In this document: in pieces, positions 1-5,743 of the stretch | Position numbering within the stretch: position 1 is the first letter of the stretch | How the letters are laid out: the number at the start of each line of letters is the position of its first letter | Origin: an uncultured Candidatus Altimarinota bacterium | GTDB taxonomy: Bacteria > Patescibacteriota > Gracilibacteria > CAIRYL01 | Direction of reading: 5' to 3' | Length of the DNA stretch: 12,394 nucleotides | Assembly: GCA_947311665.1 (NCBI GenBank) | Contig: CAMZLA010000032.1 | Location: 1 to 12,394 of the forward strand | Translations under genes and position numbers: made by a program | Notes under the pieces: generated by a model | Database searches by the model: none | What the model was told of the DNA's origin: nothing | What the model saw: only the letters and a program-made list of their open reading frames with translations

Positions 1-84
1 TCGAGTAGAGGAAAAATCTTTGGCAAAGCTATTGTATGCCTTGGGAAGAAATTTTTTTGCACTATGAGGAGTGAAAAAATTCAT
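1..84 (-). CDS. 5' end of an unidentified CDS running off the left edge
   Basis: An ATG at 84-82 on the minus strand opens a frame of 28 codons that is still open at base 1. It begins MNFFTPHSAKKFLPKAYNSF. It lies about 36 nt downstream of a well-formed extended -10 promoter and beyond a strong terminator of the preceding gene, which is why I read it as a real gene start. Like its neighbours it has no Shine-Dalgarno sequence. Too little is visible to name a function. The competing reading is a plus-strand gene tail in frame 2 ending in TGA at 65-67; it has no supporting signal and would be the only TGA stop in the window. Confidence 0.5.
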   Translation of the reverse strand, partial: MNFFTPHSAKKFLPKAYNSFAKDFSSTR

Positions 85-126
85 AAAATTTCGTAAGAAA
101 AAAAAGGAAAAATGGCCTCTAAAAAA

Positions 127-155
127 ATTATATCATAAAATATTATTAAATAAGT
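127..155 (-). promoter_or_regulatory. Extended -10 promoter of the left-edge gene
   Basis: On the minus strand TGATATAAT (135-127) matches the extended -10 consensus TGnTATAAT exactly. A 17-bp spacer separates it from a weak -35 (ACTTAT, 155-150). Predicted start of transcription is near 120, giving a leader of about 36 nt. Confidence 0.6.
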
Positions 156-167
156 CTTTTTACTTAT
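150..167. promoter_or_regulatory. 18-bp dyad overlapping the -35 region, possible operator
   Basis: ATAAGT (150-155) and ACTTAT (162-167) form a perfect 6-6-6 inverted repeat covering the -35 of the left-edge promoter. This is the usual position for a repressor site or an activator overlapping -35, but such short dyads also arise by chance in AT-rich DNA. Confidence 0.25.
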
Positions 168-190
168 GATTTTACTGTAATTTTTTTTGC

Positions 191-231
191 CAAAAAAAGC
201 AAAGTAAAATAGAAATTTCATTTTACTTTGC
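191..231 (-). terminator. Intrinsic terminator of the repeat-protein gene
   Basis: A perfect 12-bp stem (199-210 with 220-231, arm GCAAAGTAAAAT) with a 9-nt loop is followed on the minus strand by seven consecutive T (198-192). It lies 64 nt beyond the stop codon of the 363-residue protein. The T-run is only on the minus side, so it acts in that direction and isolates the left-edge gene transcriptionally. Confidence 0.8.
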
Positions 232-295
232 CCAGTTATCATCTTTCTTAAAATTTTTTTACTTTTTTACTTTTACACTCTTTATTTATTTTTTA

Positions 296-1387
296 TTAAA
301 AAAGCTTAGGGTACTCATATTCCGAGAACATTATCATTTCTTCTTCTGTAAGACGTTTAATCTTGTCTGGATCCTGATCTGCTTTCGACAACATCCCTAT
401 CGGCTTATTAGTTCTTCCGAGTGCTTCCATTCCTCCAGATGTGTTCTCAAAAATTTTAAGCTCTTCTTTATAGTACTGAGCTCCTTTCAACAGATCCAAA
501 GGCTTCTTAGTTTTTTTGAGTGCTTCTATTCCTCCAGATGTTTTCTCAAGATTTTCAAGCCCTTTTTCATAGTACTGAGCTCCTTCCAACAGCTCGTCAG
601 GTTTACTAGATTCTCTAACGGCCTCTCTTCTTTCCTTTGTTTTCTTAATATTTTCAAACCCTTCCCCATACTTCAGAGCTCCAACTATAAAACTTGGAAC
701 ATTAGTAGAGCCTTTAAGTAGTTTAGATTGATTAATTATTAAATTATTATATTTTTTAAACTTATTTATTATTTTATTTGCATTTTTATAGATATCAGAA
801 TTTTTCTCTATATGATTTTCATCGTCTATAAGGTCTTCAATAAGACCGATATTAGACTCTAACATTTCTATAAAATATTGTTCTATAACTTCTTGAGTAT
901 TCCCTTTCAGATCTTTAATAGCCTTAACTAAGTCATTCTTTGAAGAAAATTTCTTAAGATTATTCCCTATAGATGAATAATCCACCTTTTTTGGAGGTTT
1001 TGTATATTGAAAGGAATGTTCATCTAAGAATTTTTCCACCTCTTCTTGAGAAGGAGAAGGAGTATCTCTTTCAGTAATATCCCCAAGAGATAGGATTGTA
1101 TTTGATGATATAGCCTCTACATGACCATTTAAAGTATTGTTTACAAATTCAATTTTTTCTGTTATTCTCTCTAAAAGAGCATCAAAGACTGGATCTTTAA
1201 TTTTATCCTTTTCTATTTTTTCTATCAGATTCAATATTGCTTTTTTATTAGGCTTAATTTCAATGTGCCATTTCTTAAGTACCATTTCTATACACCCAAA
1301 TACCACTACTATATCAGAATGAAGATTCTTTCGAAGTATATTAGCATTACCAGCTTTACAGTTAATTACCATTTTTTTTTCTTTCAT
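296..1387 (-). CDS. Unidentified 363-aa protein with three 33-residue C-terminal repeats
   Basis: I do not recognise this protein. It has no signal peptide or membrane segment and looks soluble. Residues 40-225 are charged and probably mostly helical, with several Lys/Glu/Ile-rich stretches and a Pro/Ser-rich break near 109-135. Residues 236-334 are three head-to-tail repeats of exactly 33 residues; a charged tail of about 29 residues follows. The gene stands alone: upstream lies a 30-codon ORF and a weak hairpin, downstream a strong terminator. The start at 1387 is the first ATG; Met6 (1372) is an equally possible start, and neither has a Shine-Dalgarno sequence. Codons such as CTA, CTT, GAG and AAG seem more frequent than in the housekeeping genes to its right, so it may have been acquired. 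It could be a protein-interaction scaffold, but that is a guess. Confidence 0.75.
   Translation of the reverse strand: MKEKKMVINCKAGNANILRKNLHSDIVVVFGCIEMVLKKWHIEIKPNKKAILNLIEKIEKDKIKDPVFDALLERITEKIEFVNNTLNGHVEAISSNTILSLGDITERDTPSPSQEEVEKFLDEHSFQYTKPPKKVDYSSIGNNLKKFSSKNDLVKAIKDLKGNTQEVIEQYFIEMLESNIGLIEDLIDDENHIEKNSDIYKNANKIINKFKKYNNLIINQSKLLKGSTNVPSFIVGALKYGEGFENIKKTKERREAVRESSKPDELLEGAQYYEKGLENLEKTSGGIEALKKTKKPLDLLKGAQYYKEELKIFENTSGGMEALGRTNKPIGMLSKADQDPDKIKRLTEEEMIMFSEYEYPKLF
386..682 (-). repeat. Three tandem 99-bp in-frame repeats (33 aa each)
   Basis: Protein residues 236-268, 269-301 and 302-334 align without gaps. Each starts GA followed by two residues (LK or QY) and Tyr, and contains a conserved KP near position 27-28 followed by a short hydrophobic pair. 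Copies 2 and 3 share GAQYY, a TSGG in the middle and EAL after it, and are also similar at DNA level (the shared strand reads tagtactgagctcct), whereas copy 1 has diverged. This points to a recent duplication of the copy 2/3 unit. Confidence 0.85.
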
Positions 1388-1399
1388 AAGTTTTTTTAA

Positions 1400-1418
1400 A
1401 AAGCAGTACTATTGCTTT
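1400..1418 (-). terminator. Weak hairpin between the 30-codon ORF and the repeat protein
   Basis: AAAGCA (1400-1405) pairs with TGCTTT (1413-1418) around a 7-nt loop. On the minus strand the stem runs directly into a short T-run (four to five T including the stem end) and then A-rich sequence. It sits 8 nt after the stop of the small ORF and 12 nt before the ATG of the repeat-protein gene. It could be a weak terminator or attenuator; six base pairs are marginal. Confidence 0.3.
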
Positions 1419-1425
1419 GGGTGAC

Positions 1426-1518
1426 TTATAGTAGTTTGTCAAGTGTTTTTCTTTGAGTGTTGTTAATCAGCTCTTTCAGCTCCTCGAAAAATTTTTTCTC
1501 AAGGGCGCAAGGTTTCAT
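1426..1518 (-). CDS. Small ORF, 30 aa, unidentified
   Basis: An ATG at 1518-1516 opens a 30-codon frame ending in TAA at 1428-1426. The peptide starts MKPCALEKKFFEELKELINN and continues as one charged, amphipathic helix-like segment. Its codons (GCC, GAG, CTG, AAC) are richer in G+C than those of the housekeeping genes. It ends 38 nt upstream of the repeat-protein gene and in a different frame, so it is not an N-terminal extension of that protein. It could be a leader peptide, a small regulatory partner, or the remnant of a decayed gene. A function cannot be assigned. Confidence 0.4.
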   Translation of the reverse strand: MKPCALEKKFFEELKELINNTQRKTLDKLL

Positions 1519-1564
1519 GTTTTTTCTTCAATAAGTAATTTTTGTTAGAACTTTCAACTTTTAA

Positions 1565-1593
1565 TGTATGTATTTATAGTGTCATAGCCAAAA
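1565..1593 (-). promoter_or_regulatory. Possible promoter for the small ORF and repeat protein
   Basis: On the minus strand TTGGCT (about 1593-1588) and TACATT (about 1570-1565) are separated by 17 bp; each matches the sigma-70 consensus at four of six positions. It lies just beyond the rseP stop codon, with a predicted leader of about 40 nt before the small ORF. Positions are approximate by a base or two. Confidence 0.3.
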
Positions 1594-1596
1594 AAA

Positions 1597-3069
1597 TTAT
1601 AAAATTAATTGTAAAATATCATTTCCAGTTATCCAAAAAAGTAAAATAAGTAATGTAATAAATCCCAATGCATTAATTATTCCTTCTAGACTGCTGGGTA
1701 ATCGTTTTGGAAATTGATATGATGTTCTGAAAATCTTTGTTGAAATAAATGTTAATAATAATAAAATAGCTTCAATTAATAAAAATATAAATCGTCCACC
1801 ATCGAGACCTGGAAACGGCATTATATTTAAAACAGCAAGAGAAAGAGATAGCATTGCAGTAAACAGAATTAAACTCATAATATTCCCATATTCAAGCAAT
1901 GTATTCGTATGACTTGCAATGGCAACAGGTCCTCCCATTCCTTCTGGAATGGTTTGTTTAGAGATAAGTTGTGTAATGAAATTTCCAAGAGCATCAACCG
2001 ATTTTCCCATTATTTGAAATGAATAAAAAAATGCTTGTTGTGGAGCTTCTTTCCAAGAATATTGTCGATTCTTTATAGGATAAATATGTATTTCTCTTCC
2101 TATAGAAAGAGTATTTTCTTGCTGAGAAAAAATATATTTTGAGATAATCCCAATTTTTTTTTCATCAGTTGGAGTTATTTCAAGAGTTATATTTTTATTA
2201 TTTCTCTCAATTTCAAGTAAAAGAGATTTTTGAGTAGAATTTTTTATTATTTCTGAGATTGTAGAAATATTAAAAACAGAAATATTATTTATTTTTTTTA
2301 TAATATCTCCCTGTTTCAATTCTGCTTTTTCTGCCGGAGAATTTTTTTGTACCGATGCAATTCCAATTGATGAATATGCAACAAAAAGAGGGAAGTTTAT
2401 TTCTGTGATATATTTATTTTCAAATGTTTTTGTTTCACTGTTAAATCGTTCAATAACAATTTCTGTTATGGGTTCTTCCAGAATTTTATTATTATTTTCA
2501 AAATCATTCTCATCGTTTATCATAATTATTCTGTCTCCTTTTTGCAGACCAGAAGTTTCATTTGTAATATTTTGAATGAAAATATCCTCTTTTTCCATCA
2601 ATAATCCTTCTTCAAGAAACTGTTCATATTCTTCTTTTGAAATAGGGCTTGGTTCTATCCCAACAGTAAAAGCATAGGTAAAAATAGCCCATCCTAAAAT
2701 AAAATTCATAATTACTCCTCCTGCAATAACCAGCATTCTCCATGCTAAAGGTCTATTTCCAAAAGCATTTGGATGATCGGTGTTTGTTCCATCTTCTCCC
2801 ATCATTCGTACAAATCCACCAAATGGAATAGCATTCAAAGTCCATTCCATTTCTTCGTTTTCACCTGCTTCATTTTTTGTTTTTCTCACTGTTTTTTTTC
2901 CCCATATTTTTGGTGGCATTCCAAATCCAAATTCTAAAACTTTTATTTTTGCCGCTCGTGCAGCCCAGAAATGACCAAGTTCATGCCATATTATTAAAAT
3001 AGCAAAAATTATTAAAAAAACAATTATTGTAAGAACTATAGAGCTAACTGATGAAAAAAAATTGAGCAT
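1597..3069 (-). CDS. rseP: RIP (site-2) metalloprotease, RseP family
   Basis: Intramembrane zinc metalloprotease that cleaves transmembrane substrates, classically membrane-bound anti-sigma factors or signal-peptide remnants. The N-terminal membrane segment carries HELGH at 29-33 (zinc ligands His29 and His33, catalytic Glu30). The family segments AIPFGGFVRMMGED (80-93) and AGGVIMNFILG (116-126) follow. The extracytoplasmic part has a PDZ domain at about 232-300 and, before it (about 160-215), a weaker PDZ-like stretch containing LQKGDRIIMIND. GGPVAIA (379-385) and the third zinc ligand Asp423 in PFPGLDGGR lie in the C-terminal membrane part, which ends with a further hydrophobic segment near 460-480. 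The length of 490 residues is slightly above the E. coli protein. A good promoter sits directly upstream and the methyltransferase gene ends 121 bp before it. The substrate cannot be inferred: no sigma or anti-sigma gene is in the window. Confidence 0.95.
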   Translation of the reverse strand: MLNFFSSVSSIVLTIIVFLIIFAILIIWHELGHFWAARAAKIKVLEFGFGMPPKIWGKKTVRKTKNEAGENEEMEWTLNAIPFGGFVRMMGEDGTNTDHPNAFGNRPLAWRMLVIAGGVIMNFILGWAIFTYAFTVGIEPSPISKEEYEQFLEEGLLMEKEDIFIQNITNETSGLQKGDRIIMINDENDFENNNKILEEPITEIVIERFNSETKTFENKYITEINFPLFVAYSSIGIASVQKNSPAEKAELKQGDIIKKINNISVFNISTISEIIKNSTQKSLLLEIERNNKNITLEITPTDEKKIGIISKYIFSQQENTLSIGREIHIYPIKNRQYSWKEAPQQAFFYSFQIMGKSVDALGNFITQLISKQTIPEGMGGPVAIASHTNTLLEYGNIMSLILFTAMLSLSLAVLNIMPFPGLDGGRFIFLLIEAILLLLTFISTKIFRTSYQFPKRLPSSLEGIINALGFITLLILLFWITGNDILQLIL

Positions 3070-3109
3070 GATGGTGTTTATATAAAATTTTTTTATAAAT
3101 ATTCTCTGA

Positions 3110-3138
3110 AGTATACCGTATTTTATTGTTTATTCCAA
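3110..3138 (-). promoter_or_regulatory. Sigma-70-type promoter of rseP
   Basis: TTGGAA (3138-3133) and TATACT (3115-3110) are separated by exactly 17 bp. Predicted transcription start is near 3103, leaving a leader of about 34 nt before the ATG, close to the leader lengths predicted for the other promoters here. It allows rseP to be expressed separately from the upstream rpmH-rnpA unit. Confidence 0.6.
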
Positions 3139-3190
3139 ATAATAAAATAATAAGGGGAATTTGGAGAGAAAAAAATAATCTGCTTTATTT

Positions 3191-4663
3191 TTATATTTTC
3201 TCAATAACACTCACAACTTCCATATGTGGAGTATGAGGGAACATATCAACTCCTTGAATTTCTTTCAATTTCCACCCTGCCTCTTCCAAGGCTTGAACAT
3301 CTCGAGCGAGAGTAGAAGGGTTGCAAGAAATATATACCAATTGTTTTACTGGTAAATCTAGAATATATTTAAGAGCTTTTGGGTGCATTCCACTTCGAGG
3401 AGGGTCGATAATAACGGTATCAAATGAATTATTTTTCAATATTTCAGGTAAAACATCTTCTACTTTCCCTGTGATAAAAGTGGTATTTGTAATATTATTT
3501 TTTTCTGCATTTTTTTCTGCCATTTCAACCGCTTCTTCTACCATTTCCACACCAATAATTTCATCGGCATTTTTACTACAAAAAATTCCAATAGATCCTG
3601 TTCCGCAAAATAAATCTAAAACTTTTTTTCCTTTCGTATCCCCCAATTTTTCTGCAATAGTAGAATATAACACTTCTGCTCCTTGTGAATTTGTTTGAAA
3701 AAATGAGAAAGGAGATATTTCAAATTTTGTATCTTCCAATTTTTCTTCTAATATATCAGTTCCCCACAAAAGAGATATTTTTGGATATTTAATAGCATCA
3801 CTTTTACTTTCATTTACCGTTTCTAAAATTCCTGAAACTTTTGATCCATCAGGAAGTGCTATTGTTTTAATTAAATTTACAATATTTTGCCAAAACATTG
3901 CTGTTTTATGCCCAGAAGTTATAAAATTTACAATAATATTTCCTGTCGATTTCGATTCTCTAAAAATAAGACCTCTCCAAAATCCTTTAGAGATTAAAGG
4001 GTTCCATGGTGCTTTTTTCAAACAATTTGTTTCTTTAAAATATTCTTCAATTTCTCTTCGTAAAATATTAACACTTTCACTTGCAATAAAAACATCGTCT
4101 ATAGAAACAACTTCAGACCATGACCCAGCAGGATGAAATCCAATAGCAACTCCTTCATCTGTCCATATTTTTTTCCCATCTACAATTTCTCTTTTCATTG
4201 TTTCATATCCAATAGAAAATTCCATTTTATTCCGATATTCAAAATGCTTTGGAGATGGTTTTATTTCGGGGATAGAAATATTCTCAAAATTTCTAAAAAT
4301 TTCTTGCAGTTGTTTGTGCTTAATATTCAATTGGTTGTCATATGAAATGTTTTGATATGCACAACCAGGAAGCATGTTTTTTTGTTCAGACTGATGAATT
4401 TCTAAAGGAGAATGTTGTATTATTTCTTCAATTCTTCCTTCTGCATATTTTTTTTTCTTTTTTGTTACTAAATATTTAATTTTTTGTCCTTCAATTCCAT
4501 TTTTAATTAAGACTTTAAAACCTTCGATGGTAATAATTCCTTTTCCTCCAAAAATAGTTTTTTCTATTACTCCAATATATGTTTTATTTTTTTTAAATAT
4601 TTCGAGTGTTGGATTTTCTACTGCTTCTGTTATATCTCTTATTTCTTGAATGTTTTTTGTCAT
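3191..4663 (-). CDS. SAM-dependent RNA (uracil-5-)-methyltransferase, RlmD/TrmA family, without an iron-sulfur site
   Basis: Methylates C5 of a uridine in 23S rRNA or tRNA using SAM. An N-terminal TRAM-like RNA-binding domain (about 25-85) is followed by an RNA-binding region and a Rossmann methyltransferase domain. In the latter, VLDLFCGTGSIG (348-359) is the SAM motif, IDPPRSG (419-425) follows, Cys447 in ISCNPS is the catalytic nucleophile and Glu482 in HMEVV is the general base. RlmD-type enzymes have a Cys-x5-Cys-x2-Cys plus a fourth Cys binding 4Fe-4S. Here PGCAYQ keeps only Cys101; the other cysteines are 214, 353, 362 and 447, so a cluster cannot form in the usual way. The start at 4663 lies inside rnpA but is needed: no later Met precedes the TRAM domain. 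Whether the target is rRNA or tRNA cannot be told from sequence alone. Confidence 0.9.
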   Translation of the reverse strand: MTKNIQEIRDITEAVENPTLEIFKKNKTYIGVIEKTIFGGKGIITIEGFKVLIKNGIEGQKIKYLVTKKKKKYAEGRIEEIIQHSPLEIHQSEQKNMLPGCAYQNISYDNQLNIKHKQLQEIFRNFENISIPEIKPSPKHFEYRNKMEFSIGYETMKREIVDGKKIWTDEGVAIGFHPAGSWSEVVSIDDVFIASESVNILRREIEEYFKETNCLKKAPWNPLISKGFWRGLIFRESKSTGNIIVNFITSGHKTAMFWQNIVNLIKTIALPDGSKVSGILETVNESKSDAIKYPKISLLWGTDILEEKLEDTKFEISPFSFFQTNSQGAEVLYSTIAEKLGDTKGKKVLDLFCGTGSIGIFCSKNADEIIGVEMVEEAVEMAEKNAEKNNITNTTFITGKVEDVLPEILKNNSFDTVIIDPPRSGMHPKALKYILDLPVKQLVYISCNPSTLARDVQALEEAGWKLKEIQGVDMFPHTPHMEVVSVIEKI

Positions 4664-5048
4664 AATTTTTTTGTAAAAGTTTTTCTTGAATTTTCTCTAG
4701 CGAAAATTTTGATATTTGTAATATTTCCTGATGCGATGCAAAAAGTATTTTTTCTGTAGGAAATATAACGAGTAAGATATTTGATATATTATTTATTTCA
4801 TCAGAAACAAGAGTTATATTTTTTTTGAATAACAGTTTTTCAAAACAACTCGATATTTTCCTCCTCATTCTATTCCTATATACCGCTCTTTTTTCAAGTT
4901 TTTTTGATGTAACAATAGCAATTTGGTGCTGATTTTTTGCGGGTAAAAATTTAATGCGAAAAAAAGGAGTCTTCCAAGAAGCTCCTTTTTTACATATCAT
5001 TTGTATCATTGATGATTTTCGAAGCCTATTCTGTTTTGGGAATGCCAT
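4593..5048 (-). CDS. rnpA: RNase P protein component
   Basis: Protein subunit of RNase P, which assists the catalytic RNA in removing 5' leaders from tRNA precursors. The family's conserved features are present: NRLRKSSMIQ near residues 7-16, the hydrophobic RNA-contact strand around 28-36, and the RNR signature in YRNRMRRKIS (57-66). The Gly normally found before AV in the KKxGxAV part is replaced (SKKLEKRAV). At 151 residues it is about 30 longer than usual; the extra C-terminal tail (about 128-151) is very basic and Asn-rich and is encoded by the same DNA as the first 23 codons of the methyltransferase gene, in another frame. It follows rpmH by 21 bp, the classical bacterial order. No yidD or yidC gene follows, unlike in most bacteria. 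Confidence 0.92.
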   Translation of the reverse strand: MAFPKQNRLRKSSMIQMICKKGASWKTPFFRIKFLPAKNQHQIAIVTSKKLEKRAVYRNRMRRKISSCFEKLLFKKNITLVSDEINNISNILLVIFPTEKILFASHQEILQISKFSLEKIQEKLLQKNYDKKHSRNKRYNRSSRKSNTRNI

Positions 5049-5069
5049 CGAAAGAGTATGAGAAAAAAA

Positions 5070-5198
5070 TTACGCAGAAAGTTTCCATCGTCCTTTAGAT
5101 CTTCGAGCTTTAATTACTGCTCGACCTCCTGGTGTCCGCATTCGAAGTCTGAACCCATGTCGTCGTTTTCGTTTTCGTTTATTTCCTTTTGAAAGCAT
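5070..5198 (-). CDS. rpmH: 50S ribosomal protein bL34
   Basis: Very small, highly basic protein of the large ribosomal subunit. The 42 residues contain the family's Arg/Lys-rich start, HGFRLRM in the middle and a terminal KGRWKLSA, close to the usual RAKGRKRLSA ending. The ATG at 5198-5196 is chosen because the 20 extra codons upstream are an antisense read of the tRNA-Ile 3' half and are not ribosomal. The N-terminus is a few residues shorter than the common MKRTYQPS form. It lies 24 nt after tRNA-Ile and 21 nt before rnpA, so all are probably co-transcribed. No Shine-Dalgarno sequence is seen; the leader is A/T-rich. Confidence 0.95.
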   Translation of the reverse strand: MLSKGNKRKRKRRHGFRLRMRTPGGRAVIKARRSKGRWKLSA

Positions 5199-5222
5199 AA
5201 TATATAATTGTAAATTAATTAC

Positions 5223-5299
5223 TGGTGGACCTGGGAAGATTTGAACTTCCGACCTCACGATTATCAGTCGTGCGCTCTAACCAACTGAGCTACAGGTCC
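5223..5299 (-). tRNA. tRNA-Ile (anticodon GAU)
   Basis: A complete 77-nt cloverleaf on the minus strand. The acceptor arm GGACCTG pairs with CAGGTCC, the discriminator is A, and CCA is encoded (5225-5223). The anticodon stem CACGA/TCGTG encloses CTGATAA with anticodon GAT. The T-arm is GGAAG-TTCAAAT-CTTCC. It is separated from tRNA-Gln by 5 nt and from rpmH by 24 nt. Confidence 0.97.
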
Positions 5300-5304
5300 A
5301 GAAC

Positions 5305-5379
5305 TGGCTACCCTGGTAGGATTCGAACCTACGAATGACGGGATCAAAACCCGCTGCCTTACCACTTGGCGACAGGGTA
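5305..5379 (-). tRNA. tRNA-Gln (anticodon UUG)
   Basis: A complete 75-nt cloverleaf on the minus strand. The acceptor arm TACCCTG pairs with CAGGGTA, the discriminator is G, and CCA is encoded (5307-5305). The anticodon stem GCGGG/CCCGT has one terminal G-U pair and encloses TTTTGAT, anticodon TTG. The T-arm is GTAGG-TTCGAAT-CCTAC. It is the first gene of the probable tRNA-rpmH-rnpA transcript. Confidence 0.97.
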
Positions 5380-5480
5380 ATAATTCTAAAAAAAGTTTTT
5401 TAGCAAGAAAAAGTTTCTCATATTTAAAACTCTTTTGTCAAATCAGTTTCTCTTTTTTTTTATTTTATTAAAATTATAAA

Positions 5481-5526
5481 GAAAAAAAATAGGCTTCTCT
5501 TTTCCTGCAATAGAAAAGCAAAGCCT
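5481..5526 (-). terminator. Intrinsic terminator or attenuator hairpin with U-tract
   Basis: AGGCTT (5491-5496) pairs with AAGCCT (5521-5526), and CTTTTC (5499-5504) pairs with GAAAAG (5513-5518). A 2x2 internal loop separates the two helices and the apical loop has 8 nt. On the minus strand the stem is followed by A and eight T (5489-5482). No comparable T-run follows on the plus side. It sits between a minus-strand promoter and the tRNA genes. Confidence 0.65.
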
Positions 5527-5600
5527 TAGATTTTAATAAGTCTCAGGTCTTTTCAGTAAGTGTATTCTGCATAAGAACCCCAATTCTAAAATTAAAATGT
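5481..5600 (-). ncRNA. Candidate small RNA (or attenuated leader) of about 120 nt
   Basis: The stretch is bracketed by a near-consensus promoter (predicted start near 5600) and a hairpin with a U-tract ending near 5481. Near its 5' end ATTTTAAT (5597-5590 on the minus strand) can pair with ATTAAAAT (5537-5530) in an 8-bp closing helix, so the RNA would have a 5' domain and a 3' terminator hairpin. Its only ORF is an 8-codon one starting ATGCAGAAT. It does not match the SRP RNA, preQ1, c-di-GMP or purine riboswitch consensus as I know them. The alternative is a regulated leader of the tRNA-Gln/tRNA-Ile/rpmH/rnpA transcript. Confidence 0.4.
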
Positions 5601-5606
5601 ATAATA

Positions 5607-5635
5607 ATATTATGCTATAAAAATTGAAAAAGCAA
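5607..5635 (-). promoter_or_regulatory. Sigma-70-type promoter, minus strand, upstream of the tRNA/rpmH unit
   Basis: TTGCTT (5635-5630) and TAATAT (5612-5607) are separated by exactly 17 bp. It is the best-formed promoter on the minus strand upstream of the tRNA genes. It either drives the whole tRNA-Gln to methyltransferase unit through the hairpin at 5481-5526, or a separate small RNA. Confidence 0.55.
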
Positions 5636-5696
5636 GAGAGTTTCTGTGCTTAATAATTGTAAAGCATTTTCTTTATATCTATTTTTTGCTAGTCTT

Positions 5697-5721
5697 TGAT
5701 AAAATAAGAAAACTCTTATTT
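5697..5721 (+). promoter_or_regulatory. Possible extended -10 promoter and overlapping dyad before the PBP gene
   Basis: TGATAAAAT (5697-5705) matches the extended -10 TGnTATAAT with one mismatch and has no recognisable -35. The predicted leader of about 32 nt agrees with those at the rseP and left-edge genes. AAATAAG/CTTATTT (5702-5708, 5715-5721) forms a 7-bp dyad over the predicted start. A second candidate, TGCTATAAA at 5613-5621, would overlap the divergent minus-strand promoter. Confidence 0.35.
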
Positions 5722-5743
5722 ACTCACTTTTATTTATGTATTC

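Larger units (their letters stand above)
5380..5743. other. Intergenic region between divergent transcription units
   Basis: 364 bp with no coding potential that I can support, very AT-rich. It contains, on the minus strand, a promoter (5607-5635), an 8-bp inverted repeat (5530-5537 with 5591-5598) and a hairpin with a U-tract (5481-5526). On the plus strand it has extended -10 motifs before the PBP gene and a 7-bp dyad (AAATAAG 5702-5708 with CTTATTT 5715-5721). A low-value A/T hairpin lies at 5386-5403. I searched for DnaA boxes because rpmH-rnpA is often near oriC, and found none. Confidence 0.7.

Noticed and set aside
2..67. Plus-strand gene tail ending in TGA at 65-67
   Set aside because: It has no other support and would be the only TGA stop; the minus-strand start with its promoter explains the region better.
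1421..1441. TTGACA followed by TATAAG upstream of the repeat protein as a promoter
   Set aside because: The two elements are only 6 bp apart.
5070..5258. 62-residue version of bL34 starting at 5258
   Set aside because: The first 20 codons lie mostly in the tRNA-Ile 3' half and read through it; the ATG at 5198 gives the normal-length protein.
5413..5441. TTGACA on the minus strand (5441-5436) as a promoter for the tRNAs
   Set aside because: The -35 is perfect, but no acceptable -10 lies 16-19 bp downstream.
5380..5743. Replication origin next to rpmH-rnpA
   Set aside because: No DnaA box or near match and no dnaA gene; AT-richness alone is not evidence here.
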